From: Macrobrachium rosenbergii
Taxonomy: Eukaryota; Arthropoda; Malacostraca; Decapoda; Palaemonidae
Length of the DNA: 64,000 nucleotides
Direction: 5' to 3'
NCBI RefSeq assembly: GCF_040412425.1
Contig: NC_089781.1
Coordinates: 47,631,175 to 47,695,174, forward strand
Positions within the stretch are counted from its first letter, which is position 1, and every line of letters begins with the position of its first letter. Position numbers and translations under genes: made by a program. The notes under the pieces are model-generated. The model was not told where the DNA came from and did no database searches. It saw only the letters and a list, made by a program, of their open reading frames with translations. This document shows positions 42,642 to 55,028 of the stretch, piece by piece.

Positions 42642-43513
42642 CTAATCCCTGTATCTGCTGGTACGCTGAAGGGTGCCGCGGCTCCTTGAAGATAACGGAG
42701 GGGTCTCCCGCCTGTGAGGCTGCTGGTTGGGCGGTCCCTTCCTGGGGCGGCCGCGCCTGCAGGTGTGAGGGAGTGCTGGAGTGCGGGTGGACGGAAGGGG
42801 TGCTGCGTCGCTGTCGGGACTCTCCGACAGGAAGGCGGGCTTTAACCGGTCTATTGAAACCCAGTCGTCCTTGCCAGGGAGTGCCAGCTGGAACGCCTTG
42901 CTGTTTCGTTCTAGCACGCGGAAGGGTCCCCTGTAGGGCTTGGTTAGTGGTGGACGGACGGCGTCGACTCTGACGAAGACGTAGGTGGCGGATGACAGCT
43001 GTGGCGGCATGAAGGTGGTTGCTTTGTCGATGTATGAGCGCCTGCAAGGCGAACTTGCCGCCACGTCGCGGAGCCTCTGCAGTGATGGGGAGTGGCGTTC
43101 ATCCGTCACGAGCTCTCCCGGCACCACGAGGGGTTCCCCATAGGTTTGTTCAGCTGCGGATGGGGTGCTGTTGGCTCTGGGGCGGTTCTCAACCCGAGGA
43201 GGACCCACGGCAGCTGATGTTTCCAGTCCTCGGCGGTGCAGCGGGCCATGAGGATGACTTTAGGGACCTGTGGAACCGTTCGACCAGGCCGTTGGCCGCT
43301 GGGTTGTACGCTGTGGTGGTGTGGTGCGTGGTTCCCAGCAGTTGAGCCAGGGCAGACCACAACTCGGAGAGGAAAGCGGGGCCCCTGTCGGTTGTGATGT
43401 GGTCCGGGGCGCCAAGTGGCTAACCCAACTGGAGAGCAGGGCCTCGGCGCACGCGCTGGCGGTGGCTTCTTGCATGGGTGTGGCCGGGCCACCTCGTCCG
43501 AACGGTCTACCAC
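42642..43513 (-). pseudogene. Gypsy-2 integrase
   Basis: Minus-strand pieces in shifting frames: EATASACAEALLSSW, a DRGPAF-equivalent (TSQPTGAPLSSPS in the shifted frame), NGS.GP near the catalytic Glu, then one long frame (43208-42642) with GLRTAPRANS-type sequence, YGEPLVVPGEL, LTKPYRGPFRVLERN and SIDRLKPAFLSE. The C-terminal domain is best kept. The DDE core is split by indels. Confidence 0.85.
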
Positions 43514-43912
43514 CGTCAGGAGGTATCTGGATCCGCCTGATGGGGAAGGGGCCCGACGATGTCGATCGATGGATGTGGCCGGCGGCGCCCTGGCTGTGGG
43601 AACTCGCCTACCCCTGACTGCGTGTGACGACCCACCTTACTGGTCTGGCACTGCAGGCACTGTTTTGCCCAGGCTGTGGCGTCCTTTTTGCACCCGTGCC
43701 AGACAAACTTTTTGAAAGCAGTTTGGCCGTGGTCCTGCCGGAGGGTGTGAGAGGCCGTGAATTATGTCGAATACCTGGCGGCGTGAGGCTGGAACCAAAG
43801 GGCGGGCTGACCTTTGCTGATGTCACAGAGCAGGCTGGGGCCTTCGGGGCTAGGGGTCACGTCCCGCCACTTGAGGGATGTGATGGCGGTGCAGTATGCT
43901 GGGGTTTCTGGG

Positions 43913-45690
43913 TCAGCGGCCTGTTCTCTGGCAAGGTCCTGGTAATCTACACCAAGCTGCACTGCGTTCAACTCGACTCTGGAGAGGGCGTCTGCTACGG
44001 GATTTTTCTTGCCGGGAGGTACCTGACGGAACAGGTAAATTCGCTATGGCTGAGAGGTGGCGCTGCTGTCTGGAAGACCATGCGTCCCCCTGCTTCGTGA
44101 AAGGCGTGAACCAGTGGCTGGTGGTCTGTGAAGATTGTGAAGGGCGTCCCCTCCAGGAGGAACTTGAAGTGCCGAACTGCGCGGTACATCGCGCAGAGTT
44201 CCCTGTCGAAGGTGCTGTAACCGGGTCCCTGCGGGACTGAACTTCTTGCTGAACAGCATGGGCTGGAGGGCGCGTTGATGATTTGCTCCAGAACAGCACT
44301 GTCGTTACTGGCGCTGGAGCTGGAGGGGGCCTTGGGATCCTGGTGTGCCAAGGCGGTTGCCTTGGCGAGGGCGCCTTCGTCAGGAAAAGGCCTGCTGCTG
44401 GCTGGGTCCCCAAGACAGGGACTTCGGTTGGCCTTTTAGGACTTCCGTCAGGGGCCCGTGGTGTGCGCGATCCCGGGATGAACCGCCTGTAGAAGTTTAT
44501 CATCCCAAGGAACTCCTGGACGGCCTTGATGGAGGTGGGTGTCGGGAACTTGCTCACGGCTGCTACTTTCGATGTAAGAGGGCGGACGCCTGTCGGAGAC
44601 ACCTCATGACCCAGGAATTCTGCTTTCTGGGCGCCGAAGGTACACTTGTCAAAACGGACGACGGGCCGTTCTCTTGGAGGCGCTGGAGGACTGCTTTGAT
44701 GTGTCTCTGGTGTTCGCTGTGAGACCTGGAAAATATGAGAATGTCGTCGACGTAGCAGATGCAGAACTTTAGGTCCCCCAGGATGCTGTCCATGAGCCGC
44801 TGGAAGGTGGCCCCGGCGTTCCTCAGCCCGAAGGTGGAGAAGGCGAACACATAGGACCCGAAGGGCGTGATGATGGCTGTCTTTGGTATGTCCTCTGGCG
44901 CAACAGGTACCTGGAAATAAGATTTAAGAAGGTCCAATTCAGTGAATATTTTGGCCCCGTGAAAGGAGGCCGTGAGGTCCTGCACGTTGGGTAGAGGGTA
45001 GTGGTCGGGCTCTGTTGCAATGTTGAGCCGCCTGTAGTTGCTGCAGGGTCTCCAGGAGCCGTCCGGTTTCTGCACCATGTGGAGGGGGGAGGCCCATGGA
45101 CTGGAGGCTTTCCTGCAGACGCCCATCTGCTCCATCTCCGCGAATGCTTTTTTCGCCTCCTGAAGGCGCTGAGGGGGAAGCCTGCGGAACTTCGCATGTG
45201 TCGGGGCCCTTTAGTCACTATATGGTGGTATATGCCGTGCTTGGCTGGGGCCCGGGGACTTGGCGGCTCGGGCTTAAATACCTCAGGGAACTCCGACAGT
45301 AGGTGTGCATACTGGTGGGGCGACGGCGCTGATGGTGGGTCTGGGTCCCGCCGTTAACAGGAGAGACCGGCAGGAGACGGTATCGAGGAGGCGCTGCGCC
45401 CCACGCCGACTAGCAGGCCGAAGTGCGCCAGAAAATCGGCCCCCAGGAGTGGGGTTCCTATGTCCGCGACGATGAAGTCCCAGGAGTAACTCTGGCCAAG
45501 GATGGAGATCGACAGGAGCCTGGTGCCGTAGGAGAGGATTGGGGTTCCGTTGGCGGCCGTCAGGAAAGCGGCCGGTCTGGTGTCTGGTTGCGGTCCTCTC
45601 TGGATGCTGGGAAGACCGATTTAAAGGCCCCTGTGTCGACCAGCATCATCCTGCCGGAGACGGTGTCGCGGGACGTAAAAACCTACTGTT
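43913..45690 (-). pseudogene. Gypsy-2 protease, reverse transcriptase and RNase H
   Basis: The protease is readable only in pieces, with MMLVDTGA-type bases near 45625-45655. The RT lies in one 190-codon frame (45135-44563): MEQMGVCRKASSPW, HMVQKPDGSWRPC, FTELDLLKSYFQVPV, FGLRNAGATFQRLMD and CICYVDDILIFS, so all RT catalytic residues are present. RNase H is at 44351-43995: YSTFDRELCAMYRAVRHF and FTDHQPLVHAF. The DA.. start of the RNase H is in a shifted frame near 44330. Confidence 0.9.
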
Positions 45691-46612
45691 TTTGAGGCCC
45701 TGGGTTCTTTGGCTGCCATGGCGGCCTGTCCTGCTGGCCGCCACCCCCGTTTTTGAACGGGCGAACGAGCAGGGCGGCAGGCAGTTTCGGGCGTCCTTTC
45801 CGAACCACTTGTGGTAGCGACAGAAGCCCTGGGACCTCAATCTGCTGTGGTTCGGTGGGCGTCTGTTGGCGATGGCGTTGACGGGCTGCTCTACGCCCTC
45901 TTCAGGCTGGACGGAGCTGACCGGCTGTGTGGCGGTTTTAGCCGCTGTGAAGCCTTGACGGAGTCTGTGAGATGTTGTGCCGTCTCTATGAGGTCCTCGA
46001 CAGGCATGGTGTATGGGTGAGCGATCTGGTTGCGTACCTCGGGAGGAGTTGGTGAAGGTAGATTTCCCGTGAAGCTTATCTCCTGCCGCTTCTTTGTGCC
46101 ACCCAAGTCTGGTAGTGACAGGAGATCTACGACCATGCTCCAAGCGTCTCTTGAATTGAGGTCGTGGCGTGGGTTTATGGCAAGGTCGATAGCACGGCGG
46201 CCCGCCGCGGCGATGGGCAGGGAGCAAGCTTCGAGGAGGAACTTTTTGTGGTGCTGTATGTGAGGGTGTGTGTTTCGGGTACTCGCGAGATGAGTTTTCT
46301 GTACACGTCCTCCGGAAGGGCGTTGAGCACTGTGTCGGCCTGTAGGATTTCGTCCGTCAGGTCCGCGATTCTGAAGTGGCTCTCCACCCTGCGCAGCCAC
46401 ATCGATGGGTTCCCCTGCGTAAACGGCGGCAGCTTTACGGTGAGGGCGGCCCGCGATTGTGTTGCCCGGCCGTCGTGTGTTCGGGGCGCTGGTGTGGAGT
46501 TGCGGGAGGGCCTCGATGCGGGGGCGGGCGCGGGTGTGATGGGAGGTAGGTAAACCTCCGAGTCCGCGGGGTCCGCGTTTAACTGCATGAAGGAGGGGAT
46601 ATCCGCGTCCAT
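45646..46612 (-). pseudogene. Gypsy-2 gag
   Basis: Starts MDADIPSFMQLN at 46612 and runs open to about 46230: ALTVKLPPFTQGNPSMWL, ADLTDEILQADTVL, LPEDVYRKL. It then shifts (RRAIDLAINPRHDLNS, ARKEISFTGNL-type) and ends in a nucleocapsid-like CRYHKWFGKDARNCLPPC segment (about 45780-45830). It aligns with Gypsy-1 gag throughout. Two or three single-base shifts break it. Confidence 0.85.
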
Positions 46613-46858
46613 GCTCGCTCCTTTGACCCCTTACTGGAGTGGGGTATCTTCGCGTCAGTACGCACTTTCGTGGCGCCGTGTGGTTCCGCTAGTGATGCTG
46701 GTGGGGTACGCCGACGAGTCAGCACGCTCAAACGCTGGTTACAGCGCTGTGTTTAGGCCGCTAAGAGCGTTTTGGAGAAATCCTGGAGCCAAGACTAAGT
46801 CGCCGTGTCAGTCCGCTAATGGCTCCGGGATACTCCGGGGTCACCACTGCAAGGTGTC

Positions 46859-47270
46859 AAAGAAACGAGCAGGTAAAAGTTACTGCTACTTTATTACAGA
46901 TCCAGGCAGTTTATATAGCGGCCGACTGGCCGCCCGCGAGAGACAATGGAATTGACTGTGACCTGAGGTCGAAACAATAAACAATAATATGCAGTGAACG
47001 CAGTACAAATTACAATACAAAACATACAGAACTACAATATGGATACAGTCTTGATGCCTGTGAATGAAGAAACATGTGATACACAATGTGTGACATTTGT
47101 ATAAATACGCATAAAGTAAAAATGATTAAAAATGCGTGACCTGGCACGTTTTAGGCGTGACTAATTGAGCTTGAAGAAAATGGGAAGTCACCAAAGAAAA
47201 CATGCTCAGCGGAGACTTAATTAATGGCGCCGCCGAAACACTACCCTGGCGCCGATGTGGTGACCTTACA
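46859..47270 (-). repeat. Gypsy-2 5' LTR
   Basis: 412 bp. On the minus strand it starts TGTAAGGTCACCACATC and ends TTTGACACCTTGCA, directly followed by GTGGTGACCCCGG. It is nearly identical to 42192-42612. Confidence 0.93.
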
Positions 47271-47306
47271 AACTCACGTAAGGTAAAGAGTTGTCGAGGA
47301 AGACTG

Positions 47307-47777
47307 CTAAGTCTTCAATTGGGGAACAAGTTGTTTAAGAAACAAGGACTCCTGGATTGTCAATAGTTTGCCATTTGGTGCCCGTCCCAATGTTTCAAAA
47401 TCTTTGTATTGTATGTTATGTTTGCATTTATTGGCGTGTTGCCTGATGTTGGAAAATTCAGGATTAGCAAGTTTGCTACCAGTTCGATGGCTAACACCCT
47501 TATGGCAATCAATTCTGACCCTCAGTAGCCTCTGTGTGGATCTCACGTAGGTCCCTAGATTACATCTAGGGCAATTGAACTTGTACACAACACATGAGGT
47601 CATCAAAGGGTCAGGTTCATCTTTGAATTTAAATAAACTACCCAAAGTAAGTGGATTTGTCGGGATGATATTAAATTTAATAGCTGGTATATAATTAAAT
47701 ATGAGTTTTCTTAGTGCATCATAGAAATTTTGGTCATGGATCAAAGGTATATTTGCATAAAACGGAAGCTTAGGCAC
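47307..47777 (-). pseudogene. PLE-2 GIY-YIG endonuclease domain, long open frame
   Basis: 156 codons on the minus strand, the C-terminal part of the PLE ORF. KFNCPRCNLGTYVRSTQRLL holds the Cys pair and the GTYV form, with Arg where PLE-1 has Gly. VRIDCHKGVSHRTG, FSNIRQHANKCKH and DFETLGRAPNGKLL follow, then LTIQESLFLKQLVPQL up to the stop. The GTYVR wording in place of GTYVG may weaken the active site. The upstream RT is separated by stops. Confidence 0.85.
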
Positions 47778-48000
47778 ATTAGGTAAGGAGACTTTTGGAA
47801 TAAAAACGTTATTAAGAAGTTTAAAAACTACCTGTGAAAAAGTATGGTGGGAAAATAATTACTTGTAAAACATTGATGTAAGAAGCGGATTCCCTCGTGA
47901 AAAAACTCCCAACTAGATGTCAGTGAGAAGGCACAATGAATTAATGTAGATAAAGAGTTTAATTTAAAGCCGTAAAAACAATGACTATAAAAATTTGAAC

Positions 48001-48240
48001 CTACTGTAGTCCTGTAAAAGTTCTCTTCCTGTAAACTGAAGTGTTAAAATGATCACATTGTCGTAAGACTAAAACATCTAAGAAAGGTAGTTTATTATCA
48101 CTTTCACACTCCATAGTCAATTTTATATTTGGGTGTGACTTATTAATAAAATCAAGAAACCTTTCAGCGTCATACTTGGATTTAAAAAGAGCAAAGGTAT
48201 TGTCAACGTACCTTTTGTAGAACAGTGGATGGTAACTCAG
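48001..48240 (-). pseudogene. PLE-2 reverse transcriptase fragment
   Basis: The minus-strand frame reads LFYKRYVDNTFALFKSK, FLDFINKSHPNIKL, DNKLPFLDVLVLRQ and VYRKRTFTGLQ, the active-site to thumb region of a Penelope-like RT. The YxDD box reads YVDN. The N-terminal RT half is missing; the sequence turns into the inverted copy at about 48245, where the equivalent box reads VDDTF. Confidence 0.85.
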
Positions 48241-48717
48241 AGGTATCGTTGACGATACCTTTGCTCTTTTTAAATCCAAGTATGACGCTGAAAGGTTTGA
48301 TTTTATTAATAGGGCACACCCAAATATAAAATTTACTATGGAGTGTGAAAGTGATAATAAACTACCATTCTTAGATTGACAATCCAGGAGTCCTTGTTTC
48401 TTAAACAACTTGTTCCCCAATTGAAGACTTAGCAGTCTTCCTCGACAACTCTTTACCTTACGTGAGCTGTTGCCTTTTGTCATCTCTGGGTTGTTCTTCG
48501 TCCTTCCTTCCTTTCTTGATGGTTGGTCCCGCTACAACTAGTTTTTAATTTTGCTATATATGATGTATTATGTCTTATATTTGTATTTTATCGCCTTTAA
48601 TGTAAATTTTATTGTTTTTTTATCTTTATAGCTTGAAAATGAAACCTTTGTGTTTTGAAACGTCGCAATAAATATATTTTATGGACCACCTGAGATGTAC
48701 TTCCTCCTTCAACTGTC

Positions 48718-48837
<120 letters not shown>

Positions 48838-49851
48838 CTTTTACGTATGTACGTATATATGCTGAGTCACACATACATGAATATATAGATATATTCATAA
48901 AGCACCTAGCAAAACTATGAAAGATCTTTTGTGTAATAATGTTTCAATACTTTATTTGCTAGTCATTAAGTAAACATATTACCATTTTTCTGTGGTGTGG
49001 ATACACAATGAATATTAGTGTTGGTTATTGTTTTATCGGTAAATGTTTTCATATATAGTACAGGCTCAAAAAAAAGAATGATTTTACCTTTATTTTTATA
49101 ACCATATTTGAACTAGAGTAAGTACTGTACTTGGTATTCATAATATATTTGACATATTATAAATACAGTCAGTGCAATTGCAAAATTATTTACATTTTTT
49201 TTTCATTTTGTTGGGACTGATACACCGTGAAGATGAAGATGATGAACTTGTGCATAATTCGTTGCATCCCACTCACCAAACACATTACAGTACAGCAGCT
49301 TGCATCATTTCCTTTCACAAAAACAATTTTTTATATGATTATTCGTATATTCATATAATAAAAATATATTGTGTACTTTAGTTTGTGCCATCTTTTAGAA
49401 AGGAGAGTGGCTGTAACGCGTTAGTATAAGCTATACTGTAATTCTAAGTTTTAATTTTACTTTCGGAGATGCGGTAAGCGTCGTCAGTAAAGTAATTTAA
49501 AAAATAAAATAGAGTTTTGCACCAATTAAACATTCAGATTATTTTGATTGTTGTATTTTTATTTTATTAAGTGTTGTATATTTGTAGTCATCCCAAGATT
49601 AAAATAATGTTTTCAGGTAGGCTACTGCACGAACCGGAAATTTGAAAGAATTCAGTAGGTAATGGGTAAGTCCCAGTAGGTCAGTTGCCATTTGTTTGCA
49701 TTTACATTAATATTTTTTCCCCTATTTTTGTTATGTATGTGAATTAATATGAAATTGTAATGATTATTCGTTATTTTAAATTATTTTTCTTCAGTAAATG
49801 AAGACAATACTATGTGAAAAACAAAATAAATAAATAGTAAATAGTGTCGTT

Positions 49852-49853
<2 letters not shown>

Positions 49854-49888
<35 letters not shown>
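49854..49888. repeat. (GA)n microsatellite
   Basis: Uninterrupted GA repeat followed by GCGAGAGCGAAC. Confidence 0.95.
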
Positions 49889-49894
<6 letters not shown>

Positions 49895-50397
49895 CGAACT
49901 GACGGAAGGCTTTTGCCTGTCTGGGAAGAACCGTCTGCGGTGGCTGGTCACATTAGTACCTGACTTGGAAGAGCGCTCAGCTGCTCCGAACTTCTCATCG
50001 CTGTTAAGTCACATCACTTGCTTAAGTAATTACTTAACATTTAATTTAGTGTACAAGTCTGATATTTTTTGTTTGCCGTTTGAGATAACATAATTTCTCA
50101 AGTGAGCGAGAACTTTTGTATCGACTGAATGCCGTAAGTTGTAATAAGTGAATATATATTTCTTGGTTACATTTAGATACGTTACGCTTGCTCTGTCTTG
50201 GCAATGGTTCCAGCTCCTTGAGTTAACACGGGGTTTTTCTGCCTGAGTACTGACTACAGAGTAGTTGTTTTGTAGTGCGAGATATTTGTTACAAGACTAA
50301 AATCATGCACAGGTATTTTATCAGAGGATACTAAGTGCATGTATCTTTTGCTTTCTATTAGATGTAGGGTTCATCGTCAGTCAGAGTTGTTCATCAT

Positions 50398-50399
<2 letters not shown>

Positions 50400-50447
<48 letters not shown>
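50400..50447. repeat. (CT)n microsatellite
   Basis: About 24 CT units without a break. Confidence 0.95.
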
Positions 50448-50450
<3 letters not shown>

Positions 50451-52276
50451 GTCAAAGCACATTCACTATTAAGAATTAGGTGAGAATACAGTTTTATACA
50501 CTAATGGTATTTGTAATATCTGTGTCGCATTGTGCACCAGAGTATTGATGTTTTGCTTGTTCGGGTTATTGTGTCACAGGAGTAATTAAAATATAAATTT
50601 TATCGATTTGTCATTGTTAGATGGTAAGTAATAGATGAATGCCGTTAAGCCGTAAAGAATGGTCAAGATTGTGAGTACAGTATGTTTATGCTAACGATAT
50701 GTTAGGGTTGGACCTAACTTATTTTTGTCTATGTTTTGTCATATACTATATATCTTGTGTTGGCAGCGATTTTTAATTTGATAACTTGTTGCCTATGATA
50801 AATTTGTGCGGACGCTTCAGAAAACAAAGCATTCGTGAGAAAGAAAGAAAGAAGTTATAGTTTTGTTAAGCTCTTGGCTTGAATACGAAGTAAGATTTTT
50901 TTTTACGTATTTTACTTAAGGGGTTGGGTGCCTAACTTTCAGGAATACCACCCAATCCTTGTGTCAGTATAGGCAGAGTAGGAGAGTCAGGAGAGGATAT
51001 CTGCAAGTATTTAGGAATTGCAGTCAACTGTCTTTTGTGGAACTGAAATGTGTTTGTTCATTGTGAAAAAGAATAAATGGAAGCTTTTGAGGAAACGTTG
51101 CTATTTAGGATATACAGAGAAAGGAGTGTAGAAAGGGTGCGAGATGTACAGTATATACGTTAAAAAGGTTTACTGTATACTGCAGTGGAAACAAAAGTCT
51201 TCTCTGGAGGACTTGATCATTTTGAAAGATGTAAGAGGATAGGTTGGCAGAATTGGCGTATTTACTCTGAAATCTGAAGGAAGGAGGAAGAAGGAAGAAG
51301 GAGCTGCAAACAGGAAATGTTGGAATAGTGGGATCCAAGAATTGTTCGACCGAAAGGAGGACGTTTTCCTGTGCAACAATGGGTCCGTCACGGACATTTA
51401 AGATGGCTGACACTTTCTGATTTAGGAAGAGAGATAGCCGTACACAGGATATTCTTTGATTTAGTTATTCAAATCGGAGATTTTCATAAATCATCGAGGG
51501 ATTCAGGAGTGTTGAGGAATGTTTGTTTTTTTTCAAACGCTGTAATTCTTTATCGGCCTTTTTCAAAAGATTTAGTTCTCTATTATCCGTGTTATAAGTT
51601 TTCGTTTTTGTACTGTTTGACACATGTTAAACTTTTAAGTATTTCTCAGTATGTATGAAATGCATGGTTTTTTTGGGATAAATGATATGTAAAATAATGA
51701 TTAAGTATTTCGGCGTCGAAGACAGAAGAGTTTTACGACAGTTTGTGGAATTAAACTTTACAATTATGAGTAAGAAGACGCATGCGGTAGTGATGCTGTT
51801 TTTTTTTTTTTTTTTTTCCCAGTTCCTTTCAAGGAAAGTGGACAATTGATCAAAGTTGAACTAACAAGCAAGCCTCTGATTTGACTCATGCCGGAATGCC
51901 TGTTTGTGTGTAACAAACTATTACTAAGTTTGTTCCCGGAATTATGAAGCCAAGGGAAAATGGTCACTGAACCTTTTACTTAGTACCGTACGCGTGGTCT
52001 TCAGATTGTTTTATCAGTTCCTGTACATTCTTCCCGACTTTCATAAGTCATCATTATTATATATTTAGAAATCTCGTGTATATTATGGCTGGGCTTTTGT
52101 GAGAGTGAACGTTTTCTGCTGCCTATTGGAAATTATTTATTTCAGGCTCCTTTTATGCCATAACCGCATCGCAGATTTTCATCATTGTGTGGTTTTTAAC
52201 CCATAACTTTGTCATCCCATGACAAGTCAGCACTGAATCAAACATAGTTATGAGACCTGAATTTGCACTGATATTT

Positions 52277-52560
<284 letters not shown>

Positions 52561-53262
52561 ATAATGTATGTATGTTTATACACATATATCTTAAGATTTC
52601 GAGTTTATTAGCTTTTTTATTGACATATTGTCTGCTACTATTCCTTAAAATCACTTTTATTTCTTATTTCATTTGCCATTATTCCCCGTTATTTTACTTT
52701 GTACTGTAGTAACTCCTGTTTCTCCATAGAGTATTATTTGTTTGTTTTGTATTGTGTGTGGCATTCTTCATAGAATCCGTGAGTTTATTTTAAACATCCG
52801 AATTTCTTGTAGTTTTTTATGGCTTTATTTGCAAACTGGCAATAAATACTTATTTTGATGTTTAGCACACCTTCATCAAGTGAGGTTTCAACTAAACTTA
52901 CGTACTGAGTAGCATGCATTGGTGTTTAATGTTACATGAAGCTAGAAAAGTGATGAATAGTACAATAGCCTGTCAGGAACCAACACCCCCGCCCTGCTCG
53001 TTAAGTTTTTATCATCAGGTAAAATATTATTTTGGCTGCAGCAGCTACGGTTACGGACCCGTTCGTTCATTGTCAGTGAACTTGCTGCAGCCTGTTTGCT
53101 TTTGTGTTGCCTACATATGACATTATGACATTTGCATTTAACTATTTTTTACAGTGATTAGAGGTGAAATATCAACAGTGATAAAATATTCCCTTGTGTA
53201 CTGTTATGATATGTTTGATAATCATACTTAAGAGTCAACTAAACTTGTAATAAAAAGTAAAA

Positions 53263-53655
53263 AATTCGCCAAAGTTTCTTCGGCGCAATCAAGTTTTCTG
53301 TACAGCTGCCACCCAAAATAGATCTATCTTTCAGTGGTCTCGATATAATGCTGTGTAAGCTGTGGCCCATGAAACTTTAACCACAACCCAGTGGCGGCCT
53401 GTCCTATAACGTTGCCAGAAGCACAGTTATGGCTAACTTTAACCTTAAATAAAATAAAAACTATTGAGGCTAGAGGGCTGCAATTTGGTGTATTTGATGA
53501 TTGGAGGGTGGATGATCAACATACCAATTTGCAGCCCTCTAGCCTCAGTAGTTTTTAAGATCTGAGGGTGGACAGAAAAAGTGCAGACAGAAAAAAAAGT
53601 GTGGACAGACAGACAGACAAAGCTGGCTTGATAATGTTCTTTTACAGAAAACTAA
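53263..53655. mobile_element. Long-hairpin MITE of decapod type
   Basis: The ends AGTTTTCTGTA (53292-53302) and TACAGAAAACT (53643-53653) are inverted. In the centre GAGGCTAGAGGGCTGCAATT (53466 on) pairs with its near-exact complement at 53523-53546 around a loop of about 33 bases. A TTCGCC...CGGCG inverted piece lies just outside the left end. I recognise the GGCTAGAGGGCTGCAA hairpin and the TTCTTCGGCGCAATC end as common in decapod sequences. No coding frame. Confidence 0.75.
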
Positions 53656-54528
53656 AGTGGTATTAGTAAATCAAGGAAAGAAAATGTAATATGTATGTAT
53701 GCATGCATGCACTTCCTGGAGTGTTAGTTTCGTATTTTTATTTTAATGATACAGTAATTGCTATTTCATTAAAGGATATGTACAGTACTGAGAAAGAGAG
53801 AGAGAGAGGGAGAACTGAGGTATGCTTACATAGATAAACACATGAATTGGGAAACAGCTGTTTTGTGATTTTGAGGATCTTGCTTTAACAAAGTATGTTG
53901 GTTTACCTTTGTATATTTATGTACATTTATGTACAAAAATAAAAATAATTCCATTAATACATTCATTTCTTTTAGCCAGTAAGAAATTATTTTCCAAATT
54001 CTTTCAGTAGTAGGCTCAATCAGCTGACTCTGCGAGTGTAAACATTACAGATAGTGGGACGATAATTTTTTTATCCATATTACAATGATAATAAATTATA
54101 TTCTGTATAACAATACAGTATAAATGATTCTGTAAGTAAAATAACAGTTTCGTTACCATTTCCCCATCTCAAATACAGCTGTAAAGCCTATTTGACTTTT
54201 GCAAATTGATATTATGATTGTAACACCTGGGAGAGAGATACAGGCAGAGTGAGAGAAACAGGTATGTTTACAATCTTACTCTATTTTGTTTATGTTTTAT
54301 GCTTAAGTATTCTCATTTATATTTTTGCTGTATTGTCTCATTTTTCTTTTAGTTTTATAGACCAGAAACTAAAACTAGTAAAAAAAATTTTTAAAACCAC
54401 ACTCATTTCAAAAGGCACCAAAAATTATAAAGTAAAACTTTTTGTGATCCACAGTATTAATGGTTACTTATGTCTAAACATAGAAGTATGGGGGCCATAC
54501 TCACCTAACATACATACAATTCTACACA
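53656..54528. other. AT-rich spacer before the gap
   Basis: No gene is recognised. It contains TATGTATGTATGCATGCATGC (53693-53713) and short GA runs (53793-53808). It is cut by the assembly gap. Confidence 0.6.
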
Positions 54529-55028
54529 NNNNNNNNNNNNNNNNNNNNNNNNNNNNNNNNNNNNNNNNNNNNNNNNNNNNNNNNNNNNNNNNNNNNNNNN
54601 NNNNNNNNNNNNNNNNNNNNNNNNNNNNNNNNNNNNNNNNNNNNNNNNNNNNNNNNNNNNNNNNNNNNNNNNNNNNNNNNNNNNNNNNNNNNNNNNNNNN
54701 NNNNNNNNNNNNNNNNNNNNNNNNNNNNNNNNNNNNNNNNNNNNNNNNNNNNNNNNNNNNNNNNNNNNNNNNNNNNNNNNNNNNNNNNNNNNNNNNNNNN
54801 NNNNNNNNNNNNNNNNNNNNNNNNNNNNNNNNNNNNNNNNNNNNNNNNNNNNNNNNNNNNNNNNNNNNNNNNNNNNNNNNNNNNNNNNNNNNNNNNNNNN
54901 NNNNNNNNNNNNNNNNNNNNNNNNNNNNNNNNNNNNNNNNNNNNNNNNNNNNNNNNNNNNNNNNNNNNNNNNNNNNNNNNNNNNNNNNNNNNNNNNNNNN
55001 NNNNNNNNNNNNNNNNNNNNNNNNNNNN
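54529..55028. other. Assembly gap of exactly 500 N
   Basis: 500 unknown bases. The round number indicates a scaffold spacer of unknown true length. A LINE endonuclease is already in progress when sequence resumes, so the 5' part of that LINE lies in the gap. Confidence 0.98.

Larger units (their letters stand above)
42192..47270 (-). mobile_element. Gypsy-2 LTR retrotransposon (Ty3/Gypsy), minus strand
   Basis: The LTRs are 42192-42612 (3') and 46859-47270 (5'), nearly identical. The genes on the minus strand are gag, protease, RT, RNase H and integrase. The minus strand after the 5' LTR reads GTGGTGACCCCGGAGTA, like the primer-site region of Gypsy-1. Flanks AGCT (42188-42191) and AACT (47271-47274) resemble a 4-bp duplication. 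The uninterrupted site is present in the right arm of PLE-2 (complement of about 48466-48474, AGCTCACGT). Similar LTRs point to a recent insertion, yet the genes are frameshifted. Confidence 0.93.

Noticed and set aside
51105..51658. Possible small genes on both strands near 51100-51660
   Set aside because: Overlapping frames of similar length on opposite strands with no recognisable motif or splice context.
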